A stretch of 64,000 nt of DNA from Mixophyes australis (lineage: Eukaryota; Chordata; Amphibia; Anura; Limnodynastidae), in the NCBI GenBank assembly GCA_036250195.1, contig JAVHZZ010000003.1, forward strand, positions 345,280,875 to 345,344,874, in the 5' to 3' direction. Below the pieces are notes generated by a model. That model had not been told where the DNA came from. It saw only the letters and a list, made by a program, of their open reading frames with translations, and ran no database searches. The first letter of the stretch is position 1, and each line of letters opens with the position of its first letter. Both the position numbers and the translations under genes were made by a program. Shown piece by piece: positions 32,931-44,466 of the stretch.

Positions 32931-33175
32931 TTCACAGTGTTGTTAGTAATGGTGTGCTATCTCACTTAAATACCTGGTCTTGGCTATATTAGTCCACAGG
33001 TATAATAACAAGGCAACAGGCTGAGATAAATCGAAGTTTTCTCTTATTGACCTCTGTAAAGGGGTCAGCGTCTTCCACCTATGAAGAATGTGTTGTCCCC
33101 ACAACAGGTAGTATGTATATTGAATCAAAAGATTGTTAGTAGGCTATTCCAATATGCATCCAGTAGGGCTGGCTT

Positions 33176-33178
<3 letters not shown>

Positions 33179-33233
<55 letters not shown>
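33179..33233. repeat. (AT)n microsatellite
   Basis: About 27 AT units. Confidence 0.95.
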
Positions 33234-33235
<2 letters not shown>

Positions 33236-33521
33236 TTATTCTTAAAAGATATATGATTTTTTTCACTGCCAGATACACAGTGTCCCCTTTATTTGTGCTG
33301 CTTGAGAGACTAACCTTAATCTGGTGACACGCGCTCCTCATAGGTGCGGGCGCGGTCACTGGCTGCAGTAAACAAGCATCACCACTAAGTCACGCGAGAG
33401 CACAGCAAGGGACTCTCACGTGATGTCATTGTATCGGTGGACCTGCTACAACGGACCCGGCGGCCCGGCTTTGTGACACAAAGCATAAATTAAAAGCCAC
33501 AATGGAATTGAAAAAGTTTTA

Positions 33522-33832
33522 GGGCCTGATTCATTAAGGAAAGTAAGGCAAAAAAAGGAGTAAGTTTTCTCCTGGACATAACCATGTTACAATGCAAGTG
33601 GTGGTAATTAGTTTATTATTTTGCACATAACATAAATAATGGCTGTTTTGTCATGTAGTACACAAATACTTGATAGCTTTATTTGTACACTGAAATTTAA
33701 AGTTGTGTCTTACTCCAACTATAAATCTGCCTTCACATTTTAAATTTGCCACCCCCTCCAATGCAACATGGTTTTGCCCAGTTGCAAAGTTACTAATTTT
33801 TTTTGCTTTACTTCCCTTAATGAATCAAGCCC
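33522..33832. mobile_element. MITE of the GGGCCTGATTCATTAAGG family (311 bp)
   Basis: TTA flanks at 33519-33521 and 33833-33835, the TWA duplication typical of PIF/Harbinger. Ends GGGCCTGATTCATTAAGG and CCTTAATGAATCAAGCCC. The right TTA is shared with the next MITE. Confidence 0.88.
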
Positions 33833-33835
33833 TTA

Positions 33836-34050
33836 GGGGGGTATTCAATTGTTAGTGTTAACGCAAAAAAACGAGCGCTCAAAAAATATTACCGTTTACG
33901 GTAATATTGCGCGCGAAAAGCGTTAATACGGTAGTTTACTCGCGGAATTTCAGCTCGCCGAGCTGAAATTCCGCGAGTAATTAGCGTATTAACGCTAAGA
34001 TTTTTTGAGCGCTCGTTTGAGAGCGTTAACGCTAACAATTGAATACCCCC
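33836..34050. mobile_element. Hairpin MITE with GGGGGTATTCAATTG ends (215 bp)
   Basis: The whole element is an inverted repeat with ends GGTATTCAATTGTTAG and CTAACAATTGAATACC, centred near 33958 on CTCGCCGAGC. TTA at 33833-33835 and 34051-34053 is the duplication. Confidence 0.9.
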
Positions 34051-34053
34051 TTA

Positions 34054-34844
34054 GCGTTTGTTTTTTGACATTACAGAGTATTTTATGTTATATCACTGGT
34101 AAGAATGCCGAAATTGATCCATTTTGATTCCGTGACGTAATAAAATAAAATGTGAAGTATATCGAAAGGGGGAATCCTTCTTAAAGCCAATGAATTTTGT
34201 TTCAAGCAGGGGACAAATAGCTAAACCCTTTTGTAAATGGGAAGCTAATATGATAGTTCCTTTTGCCCTTAATAGTGTACATAATGAAGTAAGAAGAAAT
34301 GTAGTAAAATATTTTAGACTGTGAAAAAAGAAAGTACATTGCGCAATATGCACAGGTAAAGTTTCAAAATAATAAAGAATCCATGCTACAATTGTCATTT
34401 TCATCACAGAGATCCAATACTGGAAATATGAGACTCAAATTAACTTAGTCAGATCATCTGTAATGTTATTAAATATATTTTGTATACAATTGGTCAACAA
34501 ATCTCCTACATATTTCATATGATCAAACATCTTCAGCCAAAATTAGGCTGTAAGAGTTTCAAGAGGAGTATTAATATGCATCTTGGTTTATATTATAACT
34601 AAATAAACGGTCAACATCAGTTAAATGTCTGTAAACAATGAATAGCTGATTTAGGAGAGGTCAAGTGTACAACATGTGCAAGCATGTTATACCCTTGACC
34701 CACAGGCACGAGGAGATCGGACATGGAGAGTGTCTGGTATCATTAGAGACTGAAAGAGAACAAAACAACTTTATTAGCAGTTTGACAATAGAATAGGGAA
34801 TTGTATAAACAAACATACCTCAAGAATGCTCCCAAATCTAAATT
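34054..34844. other. Nothing recognised
   Basis: AT-rich; the minus-strand ORF at 34093-34407 shows no family features. Confidence 0.4.
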
Positions 34845-35119
34845 TCTGGTGACAGGGCCGCCATCAGGGGGGTACGGGGGCTACTCTTGTACCGGGCCCG
34901 GATGCTATCTTATATTTTCATTCATTCATTTGTGGTTTTTTTTTGTGCATGTTGTTTTTACTCCGACCACAAGGGGACGCCCCGGCGGCCGACAGTGAAG
35001 CAGTCCTGGAAGTAAATCTCCAGGCTGCCTGTCACTGACGGTTTGCTGCAGGGTCAGCACAAGCAGGAGGGAGAGAGATCCCATGTAGCTCAACGTGTAA
35101 TGTGATTGATTTGGGGGCA

Positions 35120-35255
35120 GTATTGTTTGGTGTTTGGTGTTATATGAACTGAAGGCACTATTGTTTGGTGTTATATGAACTGAAGGCACTATTGTTTGGT
35201 GTTATATGAACTGGAGGCACTATTGTTTGGCGTCATATGAACTGGGGGCACTATT
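35120..35255. repeat. 31-bp tandem repeats, about four units
   Basis: Units of CACTATTGTTTGGTGTTATA plus TGAACTGAAGG. Inside the hAT element. Confidence 0.85.
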
Positions 35256-35805
35256 AGGCACCCTCCCTCTAGACGTTGCTGTACACGCCCTTCCAGCAGC
35301 AAGCTGTGGCACAGAGTATCCCTCACTCTGTGTACCTGGGTGCACACCCTAATGAAGTGTTCTGCAAACTCCTATGGGTAAGTGACCTGAACTGAACAAT
35401 CTGAGAGAGTACTGAGATAATATCAGATCATCATTGGCAACAGAATTTCCTTGTGGAGTAAATCTGCTTGCCAGCCTACTGCGTCATCTTTCTATGTCTT
35501 ATAACATCCAAAATTGTATTTCATCTTCATTATTTGTTAGTATTTAAGGATTTTATTCTTGTTATGAGACCATGTTACACGTTCGTGATCTGATTCTACT
35601 GCAGAACAGTGGTACTCTCACATCTGACAGTGCTGCTGTCCTTGCAATATTCCAGCACTGGCATCTTTCTTCTATTTCTCTAACTGGTCACTTTTAAGCA
35701 GGTAATGTAAGTAAATTCATTAGGAATTGAACGGATTATCCTGCAAATTTGGAAACTCACAGTTCCTTTCTACAGAGCATTTACTTATTATTTTAACTCT
35801 TTATC

Positions 35806-35913
35806 ATCATCATCATTTATTTATTTATATAGCGCCAACATATTCCATAGCCCTTTACAATTGGGGGCAAACACAGTAATAAACAAACTGGGTAAAACAG
35901 ACAAAGAGGTGAG
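35806..35913 (-). repeat. LINE-type 3' tail (minus strand)
   Basis: Minus-strand reading: GCAGGGCCTTCTCACC, TTTACCCAGTTTGTTTATTA, CCCAATTGTAAAGGGC, GGCGCTATATAAATAAAT and GAT units. Same tail as 13513-13605. Confidence 0.7.
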
Positions 35914-36285
35914 AAGGCCCTGCTCGCAAGCTTACAATATATGGAAGGCCCTGCTCGCAAGCTTACAATATATGGAAGGCCCTGCTCGCAAGCTTACAAT
36001 ATATGGAAGGCCCTGCTCGCAAGTTTACAATATATGGAAGGCCCTGCTCGCAAGCTTACAATATATGGAAGGCCCTGCTTGCAAGCTTACAATATATGGA
36101 AGGCCCTGCTCGCAAGCTTACAATATATGGAAGGCCCTGCTCGCAAGTTTACAATATATGGAAGGCCCTGCTCGCCAGCTTACAATATATGGAAGGCCCT
36201 GCTTGCAAGCTTACAATATATGGAAGGCCCTGCTTGCAAGCTTACAATATATGGAAGGCCCTGCTCGCCAGCTTACAATATATGG
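35914..36285. repeat. Minisatellite: 12 copies of 31 bp
   Basis: Units start every 31 bp from 35914 to 36255 with AAGGCCCTGCTCGCAAGCTT then ACAATATATGG. Few variants: CTT for CTC, CCA for CAA, TTT for CTT. The unit equals a segment of the adjacent LINE tail (GCAGGGCC...GTAAGCTT reversed), so the array grew out of that insertion. With a 31-bp period three frames stay open; no protein is inferred. Confidence 0.95.
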
Positions 36286-36840
36286 TTTAAATATTATGAA
36301 CATGTTGTACATCTGTATAGAACACCAGCATTTTATTCATGCATATCAGTCCCTGTGTAGATTACAATATAATTTACCTACCACATACTCGCACACGTGA
36401 GGAACAATTTAGTCAGAATTCAATGCTTGATGGTATAGGAAGGGGAGAGGTACCTCTGAATGAATGACTTTCTTATAGATAGGAGGCTGGCATGGCCTGT
36501 CTGTGCGGAGTGTCAAATGTCATTTTGTTTACACAATATAGTCACACTCCTCCTACATGGCAGTTTTCAGTTCTACATTAATAAATACTTGGGGTGTAGC
36601 ACAATACTTTATAACCTTTCTTTGTGTCTGCTTACTGTGACTCCGCCTACCACTGCGTGTTCCGCTAGCCTCACCTTCCACTGATAACTGATGTGGTTAT
36701 GGATAATCGAGTTAATCCCGCCTACTTTTGTGTTGGACCAGCCAACTGTTTGGTCCCACTCATGTGAGGCCACTTCCAGAATTTTTTCCAGGGCCACTCT
36801 AAGTTCCCAATCCACCCCTGAGTGATGGTGTGGTGTGACC

Positions 36841-36917
36841 TGACGTCACACTGATGTTCCCGCCGCCGCTGTAAGAATAAGGAGCAAGGAGCAGCAGCTG
36901 AAACATCTGGGTAAGTA
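36841..36917 (+). promoter_or_regulatory. CRE palindrome and splice donor inside the hAT element
   Basis: TGACGTCA at 36841-36848 is a perfect CREB/ATF site. A GC-richer stretch (CCCGCCGCCGC) follows, and at 36910 G|GTAAGTAT is a strong donor. This could be a remnant or domesticated promoter with a first exon. Inference only. Confidence 0.4.
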
Positions 36918-37185
36918 TATTTTAAAGATATTTTTTATCACATTTTTTTTACTCTGAATTTTGTAGAAGATTAGGCTTCCAAGTATGATAATGGGTTAAG
37001 CTGTATTTCTTGAGGGATATGAGGGATAATATTTATTTTCTCCCTTAATGTCATAAATTAAGTTTTTTTTTGTTTTTTTTTGGGGGGGGACATTCACCAA
37101 GAGGGGTGGGGGCGTTCATCGGGGGGCCCTGCCTGTTTCATTTGTACTGGGCCCCAGGATTTATGATAGCAGCCCTGTCTGGTGA

Positions 37186-38387
37186 TGCTGTGTGCTTTAG
37201 CTGAAAATATAATGTCAACGCTTAGCCGAGAGGCAATAAAAAGTTTAATGAAATATCATAAAGATATTTTAGATTTAAAGAGGAGCTACTGCATTGTGAA
37301 AAATGTACAAATACAATTTTAATTACAATATTCTACTCATGATGATCAACGATTGCAAGAATTGGGGGGGAAAATATAGAACAATTTTCTGACTGCCCAG
37401 GCTTCTGATGTCTTTCTGGATGTTTAAAGACATGCAAAAGCAGCATCCTCTGTCTTATCTTACCCGCTGTAACCAATGTACAGTGCTGTGAAAACTTTGT
37501 GCAGCCTTATAAATAAAAGATAATGATAATCATCTTGTGATACATGTCCAACAAAACTGAAGAAGTCTCCAGTCTAAAAAGATGTTTCCAACCATCATAT
37601 CCTAGGGAACACCTAAGGACAATGACTAACATCAGTGAAGTCCTCAAGTGAGGGCAAAGATAGCCTCATGATGTAAAAAAGAGGGTCAACGAGATTTAAA
37701 GGGACCATACTGTCTAAAATATTTTATACAGAAATTCATCTGGTACAGGGAAATAGATATGTTATAAATTGTTTAGTTTTATCTCTTTATAGGGGCTATC
37801 AGCGTACGCAAAAGCTTGTCTCTGCTACTTCTCAGCCTGCTCATACTTTTGGCCCTTTCCTGACGTGATCACTACAATGTCATTATACCCCATCCCCACA
37901 CACAACACTTGCCACTAAGCCACATCCTACTATTATTGCACATCAATAAGATTGACAGAAGAGATCTGGAAAGAGATGGAGGGATTCTGTGGAGGAGAAT
38001 TGAAATAATAGAACTCTACTAAACTGTGACCTCTGCAACCAAACTTACTAACAAGATAAATTGTAAGGGTTTGACTGACAATCTGTAGGATAAGTTGGCA
38101 GATAGGGTTCAATTCTTGCAGAGTGAGACTCTTACGTTAAACACACACAGGGTTTTATGAGGCAATTAGACTAAGGGTAGGGATTGATTGTTTTTAAACC
38201 TGTATTGTTCTATTGTCCCATGCTGAACTAGTTGGCAGCTGATTAGGCAGGAGGTTATATTATGTCTAACCAGAGTCAGGGTCGCCTGCTGTCATCTTGA
38301 CAAGAGTATGCTGTGGATTATCAGTGATGTGTACAATAAAGGCACCTTAATTCAAGAAAGAAGGCGTTGTATCTGACATTTGCTGGG
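37186..38387. other. SINE/LINE tail and possible LTR remnant
   Basis: 37478-37532 holds a tail like GCCTTATAAATAAAAGATAA. From ~38061 (TGTAAGGGTTTGACTG) to ~38395, with AATAAAGGCACC at 38332, the DNA resembles an LTR end, but no target duplication was found. The rest is unassigned. Confidence 0.4.
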
Positions 38388-39016
38388 TGTCAGTGCTTTC
38401 AAAAATAGTAGTGTTAATAGTTGTTTTTTTTAACAATTAGCAAAATGCAAAGTGAATAAACAGAAGAGAATCTAAGTCAATTCAATTCAAGTCAATTCAA
38501 TATTTGGTGTGTCTTCAAAACAACATCTGAGCCAAAGGGCTAGAGAGCAGTACAATAATGAGGCAGGAAATGGACCTCAAACATACAGCCAATGTCATTA
38601 ATAACTATCTTCATCGTAAACAAAAACAAGGAGTCCTGGAAGAGATGATATGGCACCCACAGAGCTCTGATCTCAGCATCATCGAGTCTGTCTGGAATTA
38701 CATGAAGAGACAGAAGAATTTAAGCAAGCCTACATCCACATCCACAGAAGATCTGTGCTTAGTTCTCCAAGATGCTTGGAACAACCTACCTGCCAAGTTC
38801 CTTCAAAAACTGTATGCAAGTGTACCTAGAGGAATTGATGCTGTTTTAATGGCAAAGGATGGTCACACCAAATATTGATTTGATTTAAATTTCTTTTCTG
38901 TTTATTCACTTTGCATTTTGTTAATTAATAAAAATAAATTATTAACACTTCTATTTTTGAAAGCATTCGCAGCATTTTCTCCACACCTGCCTAAAACGTT
39001 TCCACAGTACTGTACA
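38388..39016 (+). mobile_element. Internally deleted Tc1-like transposon
   Basis: Inverted arms: TTTCAAAAATAGTAGTG and AAAATGCAAAGTGAATAAAC on the left, GTTTATTCACTTTGCATTTT and CTATTTTTGAAAGC on the right. The right end runs on to CACAGTACTGTA; the left end is cut near 38388. It contains the transposase remnant at 38558-38878. Confidence 0.75.
38558..38878 (+). pseudogene. Tc1-like transposase C-terminal half
   Basis: The 106-residue frame shows DLKHTANV (catalytic-core region), HPQSSDLSIIESVWNYMK (the PDLNPIE-like motif with the last acidic residue), and VPRGIDAVLMAKDGHTKY at the end. The first catalytic Asp and the N-terminal HTH domain are deleted. ATG at 38558 is incidental. DDE transposases cut and paste the element; this piece cannot. 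Confidence 0.82.
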
Positions 39017-39026
39017 TACAGTATAC

Positions 39027-39029
<3 letters not shown>

Positions 39030-39066
<37 letters not shown>
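39030..39066. repeat. (AT)n microsatellite
   Basis: About 18 AT units. Confidence 0.93.
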
Positions 39067-39070
<4 letters not shown>

Positions 39071-39216
39071 TAGCGAGAGAGAGAGCTCCTTTAACTTATT
39101 ATATACAGGTACTTTCTAATTCCAGCTTAGGACAGTTTTCTTTTAATTATTGCTAATTTACCATCTTAAATGAGCAAGTAACCACATGTTATCAATGCAG
39201 CTTGCTCGCAAACTTA

Positions 39217-39832
39217 GGCTAGGTACACACTGGAGTGTTTTCGTCCAATAATCGGGCAAATCAGCCGACATACAACGGTTCAGTTGGAATTAGGGTTAGT
39301 GTGTATCAAGTGACACGATGGTCGAAAGTCGTTCCAAAGTGTCGATTGTCGGCTCATTTGGTTGGTCGTACTGTTTACTATTTTCCGACCAATTTAGGAC
39401 TGATCATGCAGTGTGTATGCACTCATGCTCACGCTCTCCATAGAGTTTACAGAGTTGGGCTCTTTTCAGCCGATGCTAACAATGAATGTCCCGGTGAATA
39501 AATGTAGAGAGTGCTGTAGAAGGAATAATTCATTTGTTAATTCCGAGACAGAATGTTTCGTTTCAGAGTCACAGAAGCTAAAGAAATTCGTTAGGACATG
39601 TAGATAGCTATAACAAGGCGGTTTAATCAGTGTGACAATGTGACAAGAATGAATGAATGAATATTGTGCTGTCATTCTCTGAAGACTAGAGGACCAGATG
39701 AAGAGCACAGATCTGAAGGTAAATCGTATCAGTGTGTATGCATGAAGCGTCAGACTAATCAGACTTTCAGTCATAGGTACATTCGTTTGAGATAACACAT
39801 CAGTCGAAAAATTCTTCAGTGTGTACCCAGCC
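39217..39832. mobile_element. Harbinger-like non-autonomous element (616 bp)
   Basis: Ends GGCTAGGTACACACTGGAG and CTTCAGTGTGTACCCAGCC, with TTA flanks at 39214-39216 and 39833-39835. No transposase. ORFs inside run in both strands and look random. Confidence 0.82.
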
Positions 39833-39835
39833 TTA

Positions 39836-40430
39836 CTCTTGAACACTTAGCAGCTAATAATTGTAAATTTATAATGAGTTTTTATGTGTTTTGCTTTTGT
39901 CCCATGTTACATTGTCTTAACACAAACAGACACTTTACCATAAACATTTAAAGATTGCTGCACAATATAAAAAATAACAGTGTATAATGCATCAGGGAGT
40001 GGTAAACCTCTCAGGGTCTTATTATCCACCCTCATGAAGATAAATTGCTTTGCATGTACAGATCTGATGGTACGGACGGACAACACAGAGAAATATGCAA
40101 TATTTCCACCTAGGTAGTCAGCGAGGACATGCTGTCTTGTTTTCTGATTAATTAAGCTTATCCTCCCAAACAATTATTTCACAGTGCTGTAAAGCTAATT
40201 CATTCAGTTTTAATTAATTAACATATCTAAGGGTACCTACACACAGAAATGACCTTACATAAATAAAACTTTATGCTGGCTATTACAATTTACTAATATA
40301 ACTTGAAATAAGACATTTGCCTGAAATTGTCTATTGCAAACTTAGAAACACAATGTTGCTGACATTTGGCAGATATGTTATTTCCATGGTTATACACATA
40401 GCAAAATAATGTGACTTCTCCCAACTAGTC
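39836..40430. other. Nothing recognised
   Basis: AT-rich spacer without defined features. Confidence 0.4.
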
Positions 40431-40433
40431 TAA

Positions 40434-40608
40434 GGGGTATATTTACTAAACGGCGGGTTTGAAAAAGTGGAGATGTTGCCTATAGCAACCAATCAGATTT
40501 AAGCTTTCATTTATTTAGTGCATTCTACAAAATGATAGCTAGAATCTGATTGGTTGCTATAGGCAATATCTCCACTTTTTCAAACCCGCTGTTTAATAAA
40601 TATATTCC
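40434..40608. mobile_element. Hairpin MITE (175 bp), first of a pair
   Basis: TAA flanks (40431-40433, 40609-40611). Ends GGGGTATATTTACTAAAC / GTTTAATAAATATATTCC. Near-perfect inverted arms with GGAGATGTTGCCTATAG. Confidence 0.9.
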
Positions 40609-40619
40609 TAAGTGTCTAA

Positions 40620-40814
40620 GGGGTAAATTTATCAAGCTGCGAGTTTCTGGCGGGTTTGAAAAGTGGAGATGTTGCCTATGACAACCAATTAAATTCTAGC
40701 TATCTATTTGTAGAATGTACTAAATAAATGATAACTAGAATCTGATTGGTTGCTATAGGCAACATCTGCACTTTTCAAACCCGCTAGAAACTTGTAGCTT
40801 GATAAATTTTCTCC
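40620..40814. mobile_element. Hairpin MITE (195 bp), second of the pair
   Basis: TAA flanks (40617-40619, 40815-40817). Ends GGGGTAAATTTATCAAGC / GCTTGATAAATTTTCTCC. TAAGTGTC follows both elements of the pair. Confidence 0.88.
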
Positions 40815-40817
40815 TAA

Positions 40818-41167
40818 GTGTCTTTCTCAGTCTTCATCAGGTGATTTTAGGCAGAAGTCATATGTCAAGTAACAAGAGTTATTCTAGTAATTTGTAGTAC
40901 CTAGCATTTTGATGCACATCGCTTTTGAATGGTGTTACCCTTTACATTTTTGTTAATTTTGTATATGTTGTAGTACAGTGGTAATTGCATTCTTTTTTTT
41001 AACATTAAACCATCAGCTACACACATTGAAGCCAGTCGTTTTGTGGGCTAAACCAATATTCATGGGAATATATCAGTTTAGTACAAACTAATAACACCAC
41101 TGAGGCACCACTGTGTGTAGGTGACTGTTTTACTATCATTAACATACATTTTTAAATATGTTGTGTG

Positions 41168-41207
<40 letters not shown>

Positions 41208-41319
41208 TTAATTAAAAAGGTAATTATAAGTAATGTTTATTGCCTACTCAGAATGAATGCAATGTTTATTTTAGCCTGCAGATGCCACTTTTGAAACTGC
41301 TGTCTACAGAAAGCATTGA
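40818..41319. other. Microsatellite, otherwise nothing
   Basis: (TTA)n at 41169-41206; no other feature recognised. Confidence 0.6.
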
Positions 41320-41761
41320 GGGCCTGATTCATTAAGGAACTTAAATTAAGAAGTTTCTTATTCAAGTCTCCTGGACAAAACCATGTTACAATGCAAGGGG
41401 TGCAAATTAGTATTCTGTTTTGCACATAAGTTAAATACTGACTGTTTTTTCATGTAGCACACAAATATCAACTTTAAATTTCATTGTACAAATAAGCTAT
41501 CAAGTATTTGTGTGCTACATGAAAAAACAGTCAGTATTTAACTTATGTGCAAAACAGAAAACTAATTTTCACCCCTTGCATTGTAACATGGTTTTGTCCA
41601 GGAGACTGTATAAGATTTTCTCTTTTCTTCTCTTTAAATAATAAATGAGATGAGCGGATATCCAAAATATAATATTTCTATAGTTTATTATTAAAATGAT
41701 ATTATACATAGATACATAACTAAGAAACTTCTTAATTTAAGTTCCTTAATGAATCAGGCCC
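41320..41761. mobile_element. MITE of the GGGCCTGATTCATTAAGG family with extra internal DNA (442 bp)
   Basis: Ends GGGCCTGATTCATTAAGG and CCTTAATGAATCAGGCCC. Arms of about 150 bp are near-perfect, but the right arm carries about 85 extra bases around 41640-41725 (AT-rich). Flanks TGA and TTA differ by one base. Confidence 0.85.
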
Positions 41762-42111
41762 TTAGTCATTGGCCAAATCTCTCCTCTTATAGCAATACAA
41801 ATAGTGACATTTTCAGGGTAGAGAATGTTTTAATAAGTGGAAAGAACATTTATTTTTTTATGTCCATAAATGCTACATGGGGCCTTATACTCAGAAATTA
41901 ACTGATCTCAGATTCATTTTTAAACTTCATATGTTTAAAGCAATACACTGAAACAGACTTATTTTACCTTTTAAAATTCCTGTATTTTATAGTCCAAATG
42001 TTTTAAAGCAGCAATGCTACATAGAAGATTTATTTTTCTTCTTTAGATAGCAAGTTAACTACCTTTAAATCATACATCATTTTTCTTATCTATCCTCCTA
42101 CAAATCACTAT

Positions 42112-42835
42112 GGACCTGATTCAGCAAGAAACTCGGTTTGCAATTTGCTTTTTCTAAAACCGGACGGACATTGCACACAAGTACGTCCGTATACAAGTTC
42201 AAGCGGACCTGAAGAAGCGTCTCTAGTTGATCACGGGTGTAAGTAGCTCTGCCTATACGGCACTTGCTGTATGCAGACGGACACAACACACTGCAGGATA
42301 CGTATGATGCATATGTATATATAAAGTCCTGTCAGAACGCACAGATATTAAATACATGAACACATGTTAATTATATAGTCATTAATAAAATACATGATTG
42401 AAAAACATATATCAGGATATTTTTAATGCCTACTGAGCATAAAAGTTAATTTTTACAGTTGCTCTTCATTGCAAAGACATCTTCTAGCAGGCATATGTGA
42501 CCGCCATCACTATCAGTCGGCACTTACATCTGCCCTGTAGCTGGTGCAAGTGATAGGGCTTAAAATCATGTACCTCAAAGATGCCCAGAGCTTGATTTGA
42601 ACGGATGTGCCTGCGCTCAACCTTGGCACGCCCTTATTGTTCATTGACTACGTGCATACACCCCTGCCCTCCCCTGATCTATCTATCGTAGGACGCTGAA
42701 GATATCCTTTGCATGCAAAATTTAATTGAATGTACTTGCAATCACTGGCATATAGTTAGTTTCTGGGCATGCACAGAGCTATTTTAAGCAAAATACAGCA
42801 CGTTTTGGCATTTACATTCCTTAATGAATTAGGCC
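42112..42835 (-). mobile_element. Long-form Harbinger-like element (about 724 bp)
   Basis: Ends GGACCTGATTCAGC and TTAATGAATTAGGCC. In reverse orientation it aligns by eye with 15949-16669 (AAATAGCTCTGTGCATGCCC, TATATGCCAGTGATTGC). No transposase ORF. Confidence 0.65.
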
Positions 42836-43431
42836 TGATATCCTTTTCAAAAGTTCTCTGGCAAACATAAAGGGCTGCCAGGCACAGTCATTCTGCTACA
42901 CAGACACAGGCTCACAGCTCTCAGCATGTCATGTGATGGCAGAGGGTGAGAAGGAGGATAATAGATCATTAATTGCAAACTGAAGACAAATAACCTGCCA
43001 CGGTGCTTTATGTTAAACACACCTGATTTTTTTTTTATGGAATAGCTGCTTTAATTTTAATGTGCAGCATATTACAAAGTCTTTGTTTTTCCCTAATGTT
43101 TTTCTCAGTTTCTTTACTTAAGCAACCTAATAGCTTGGCAGAACTACGCATATCAAATGGAAAAAAATAAAATATTTATTTTTTTGACAAGATAATGGCA
43201 TTTTCTAGCAAAATAATGTATGTGAATTAGTGAACCCTTTTAATTTGCTTTTGGATATGTAACGTGTCTCTCTTGAAATGTTATGTTATGTTTTATCACA
43301 TCTAATACGTTATAATTGGCATGCACATTATGTTTTGCCACTTGCATACCACCTAGTTCTTCATGCTTTGAGAAAAGCTAGTATGAGTCATTAGGTACTG
43401 AAATTATATATAGTGCAAAAAGTATTACCAT
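42836..43431. other. Nothing recognised
   Basis: AT-rich, no repeats with clear ends. Confidence 0.4.
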
Positions 43432-43640
43432 ATGCAGCAGTGGCACAGTGGTTAGCATTGCTGTCTCAGAGGGACATTCTGTGTTAAGTTTGTATGTATT
43501 CCCTGTGTTCATGTGGGTTTCGTGTGATAGAGAATGTAGACTGTAAACTCTGATGGGGCAGGGACTGATGTGAACGATTAAACATTCTCTTTCAAGCACT
43601 GCATAATATGTAGGCATTATATAAATAAAAGCAAAAACAA
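43432..43640 (+). repeat. tRNA-derived SINE, internally deleted
   Basis: Starts GCAGTGGCACAGTGGTTAGC, a good tRNA-like A-box head, then jumps to the central domain (AAGTTTGTATGTATTCCCTG) and the tail ATTATATAAATAAAAG. The B-box part is lost. Confidence 0.72.
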
Positions 43641-44466
43641 ATAATTAAACTTTCAAAGACATAATTCAAGGTCATGATACTTACTCAAATTATGCAAGAG
43701 CACAATGCCATGAGCAGATATTTTGCTTAATGTGGTTCTAAATCCGCTTACTGACTTTCAAACGTTGAATAAACAAATAAAATATATAATATCCTCAGTT
43801 GCTGGGATAAGTGCCAGAATTTCATGGGAGGAGTCTACCCTCAATAGTGCCCAAACAAAACAGAATTATATCATTTGTATATGTTCATAGCATACATACA
43901 TACAGCAATATCTATGTAAAAAAAATTACATTGCGTTTTAAATTGTTGCTTTTGAACAATATCATCTATAAAAATGCAATAACAATGACAATTTTGACAC
44001 ATTTGCATCAACTTCTTGAGATATATTCTTGAATGACTTTAGTTTGAACATGTAACACAGTTTGTGTATAGAACTACTGGCACAACATTGTAAATGGTTC
44101 TGTGATATGAAATGTGGGAAATGTGTTGTTGGCGAAAGTGAATTCAGCATAATTCAATTAGAATGTTTATACAAGTTATTTATTAGTTTATATATTTAAA
44201 AAATAGAACTATGAACAACAATTTGTTTTTCTGCTGAATAAAATCCTTAGAAAACAAGTCTTTCTCATCCACCCACAAAACAGAGATAGGTGAAACGTAG
44301 CAAAGTTTGAGGAAACTGCCAGTTTTCTGACGTTTTTTTTCCAATGGTTATAAAACCGCTGAATTTACTATAGGCCAAACCGCCATTAAAATGGCCAGAA
44401 CGAACATTTTTAAAAACCACCACTTTACAAATCACCATGCCGATTTTTACAATGATGTCACATACA
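43641..44466. other. Nothing recognised
   Basis: AT-rich; 44320-44466 has AAACCGCC-type words like those at the left of the next hairpin and may be an older relative. Confidence 0.4.

Larger units (their letters stand above)
34853..37177. mobile_element. Non-autonomous hAT element (2,325 bp)
   Basis: Ends CAGGGCCGCCATCAGG and GATAGCAGCCCTG are imperfect inverted repeats. Flanks TCTGGTGA at 34845-34852 and 37178-37185 are an exact 8-bp duplication. No hAT transposase ORF is present. Inside are a 31-bp repeat run near 35120-35260, a minus-strand LINE tail, the 12 x 31-bp array, a GGCCACTCTAAGTTCCC/CCACCCCTG end of another hAT element near 36798-36820, and a CRE with a splice donor (36841-36911). 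Confidence 0.85.

Noticed and set aside
35914..36285. CRISPR-like array
   Set aside because: Units are contiguous with no unique spacers, and the genome is eukaryotic.
35861..36400. Repetitive 95-179-residue ORFs over the 31-bp array
   Set aside because: Three frames are open at once because the unit has no stop; this follows from the repeat, not from coding selection.
38061..38395. LTR with AATAAAG signal
   Set aside because: No target duplication or clear TG start; kept only as a note in the spacer entry.
43432..43510. tRNA gene
   Set aside because: The tRNA-like head belongs to a SINE; there is no cloverleaf or acceptor stem.
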